Source: Chryseobacterium gleum | Lineage (GTDB): Bacteria > Bacteroidota > Bacteroidia > Flavobacteriales_D > Sanyastnellaceae | Direction: 5' to 3' | Assembly: GCA_945881835.1 (NCBI GenBank) | Contig: CAMCVP010000007.1 | Span: 1 to 64,000, forward strand | Length of the DNA stretch: 64,000 bases | In this document: positions 63,264-64,000 of the stretch, piece after piece | Numbering within the stretch: position 1 is the stretch's first letter | How the letters are laid out: each line of letters starts with the position of its first letter | Position numbers and translations under genes: made by a program | Notes under the pieces: model-generated | What the model was told of the DNA's origin: nothing | Databases searched by the model: none | Seen by the model: only the letters and a program-made list of their open reading frames with translations

Positions 63264-63291
63264 AAAAGGGTCTCGAAAGAGACCCTTTTTT
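63264..63291 (+). terminator. Rho-independent terminator after the lipoprotein gene
   Basis: AAAAGGGTCTC and GAGACCCTTTT form a perfect 11-base stem with a GAAA loop, followed by T bases, 20 bases after the stop. The remaining 190 bases to the glmS stop hold nothing recognisable. Confidence 0.9.
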
Positions 63292-63480
63292 GTTGCTCAA
63301 AAAAATAAAACCTTTGAAAAAATGAAATTCACTTTAACGTAATAACGCGAATAAAATAAGCGCTATAGAAAAAAGAGATGAGTTCAGAAGAAATTTCGTT
63401 TATCCAGAAGTCAACGTTTTCCAGAACAAACGAGATACATTGCTTGTGCTTATCGAGTATTATTAAACAATTGCCAGCGC

Positions 63481-64000
63481 TTACTCCACCGTTACGCTCT
63501 TCGCTAAATTCCTTGGTTGGTCTACGTTACAGCCGCGCATGATGGCAACGTGGTACGAGAACAACTGCAAGGGAATAACAGATACAATCGGAACAAGACT
63601 ATCGTCGGTACGTGGAATTTCAATCACCTGATCGGCCATGCCTTTCACGGTCTTGTCTCCTTCGGTAACGATCGCTATAACCTGACCCTTACGCGCTTTC
63701 ACTTCTTGAATATTGCTAACTACTTTTTCATACGAAGCACCTTCGGTTGCAATGACAATCACAGGCATGTTCTCATCAATCAACGCAATGGGTCCATGCT
63801 TCATTTCAGCAGCCGGATATCCTTCAGCATGAATATATGAAATCTCCTTAAGCTTCAAAGCGCCCTCTAATGCCACTGGAAAGCTATAACCCCTTCCAAG
63901 ATACAAAGCGTTTGAGCAATGCTGGTAAATCTCGGCTATGGCCTCTGTAATGGCATTTGTCTTCAACACTTGTTCAACCTTCAACGGAAGAGATCCCAAT
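63481..64000 (-). CDS. glmS: Glutamine-fructose-6-phosphate aminotransferase, C-terminal part (cut by window edge)
   Basis: The last 173 residues of GlmS, which makes glucosamine 6-phosphate for cell-wall and lipopolysaccharide precursors. The second SIS sugar-isomerase domain is visible with LYLGRGYSFPVALEGALKLKEISYIHAEGYPAAEMKHGPIALI and IPLQLFSYHVAIMRGCNVDQPRNLAKSVTVE, the conserved GlmS ending. The reading frame runs through position 64000, so the N-terminal glutaminase and first SIS domain lie outside. The final codons form the right copy of a 34-base direct repeat, so the gene end may have been rebuilt by the inserted element. Confidence 0.97.
   Translation of the reverse strand, partial: LGSLPLKVEQVLKTNAITEAIAEIYQHCSNALYLGRGYSFPVALEGALKLKEISYIHAEGYPAAEMKHGPIALIDENMPVIVIATEGASYEKVVSNIQEVKARKGQVIAIVTEGDKTVKGMADQVIEIPRTDDSLVPIVSVIPLQLFSYHVAIMRGCNVDQPRNLAKSVTVE
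63485..63518. repeat. Right 34-base direct repeat inside glmS
   Basis: Identical to 60469-60502. It encodes PRNLAKSVTVE on the minus strand and lies in the last codons of the intact glmS gene. It is 3016 bases from the left copy, in the same orientation. Confidence 0.75.

Larger units (their letters stand above)
60469..63518. mobile_element. Putative small integrative element in the 3' end of glmS
   Basis: A segment of about 3.0 kb bounded by 34-base perfect direct repeats, the right copy being the end of the intact glmS coding sequence. It carries an XRE-type regulator, a small secreted protein and a large lipoprotein, and is AT-richer than its surroundings. Hand counts give 14/60 and 18/60 G+C at 61561 and 62041, against 24/60 at 58501 and 25/60 at 36301. 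No integrase or transposase is present. It could be a satellite mobilised in trans or a decayed island. The duplication of coding sequence argues against a Tn7-type insertion. Confidence 0.6.

Noticed and set aside
60469-63518. Tn7-like transposon at glmS
   Set aside because: No Tns genes or terminal repeats are visible, and Tn7 inserts downstream of glmS with short target duplications without copying the coding end.
1-64000. CRISPR arrays, tRNA or rRNA genes
   Set aside because: No regularly spaced repeats, cloverleaf sequences or rRNA stretches were recognised by eye in the intergenic regions.

Overview
The window reads as chromosomal DNA from a member of the Bacteroidota, most likely order Flavobacteriales (perhaps near Crocinitomicaceae; the family is a guess). 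The lineage markers are a gliding-motility lipoprotein GldH beside a PSP1/RicT protein, a PorV/PorQ-type outer-membrane protein, a secreted enzyme with a type IX secretion sorting tail, an exbB-exbD-exbD-tonB cluster with long ExbD proteins, and many TAnnTTTG-type -7 promoter boxes close upstream of genes in place of obvious Shine-Dalgarno sites. No rRNA, tRNA or CRISPR array was recognised.

Layout. 1-2620 (minus): TonB energy-transduction operon, with tonB running off the left edge. 2819-9695 (minus): ftsX, an FKBP isomerase and a LysM lytic transglycosylase; then gatA, tatA and a CstB-like persulfide enzyme coupled to a TauE/SafE exporter. 9739-14818: dual-ATPase ABC protein, a cytochrome/copper-monooxygenase-like secreted protein, a PorV-family protein and an Nfu iron-sulfur protein. 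14925-22141 (plus): two amidohydrolase genes, trpS, plsC, gatC and a glycosyltransferase. 22142-36136 (minus): gldH, ricT, mutS, clpX, priA, clpP, a DUF1653 gene, dnaG and leuS, which is a housekeeping block. 36202-45528 (plus): pyrH, frr, dusB, trhO, a DUF2795 gene, dCMP deaminase, S41 protease, rnpA, a second S41 protease and an O-antigen-ligase-like protein. 45525-54119: M28 peptidase and rpiB (minus), a 530-base intergenic region, a large YwqK/MORN-repeat protein, mnmG and ybeY (minus), an OmpA-family lipoprotein and a putative beta-barrel protein. A near-perfect ParB-binding parS palindrome precedes mnmG. A perfect DnaA box lies in the 530-base gap about 3.8 kb away, so the replication origin may be close.

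54165-64000 is the accessory part. Two overlapping minus-strand genes encode secreted caspase-family proteins, one with a C-terminal DUF4384-like region and one with a large N-terminal beta-propeller-like region. A small cysteine-containing secreted protein follows. The last segment, about 3.0 kb, is bounded by a 34-base perfect direct repeat whose right copy is the 3' end of glmS. The left copy keeps the same reading frame and a stop codon, with a hairpin just beyond it. Between the repeats lie an XRE-type regulator, a small secreted protein and a 612-residue lipoprotein, in visibly AT-richer DNA. This looks like a small integrative element that used the glmS 3' end as its attachment site and carries no integrase of its own. 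It is the strongest novel signal in the window.
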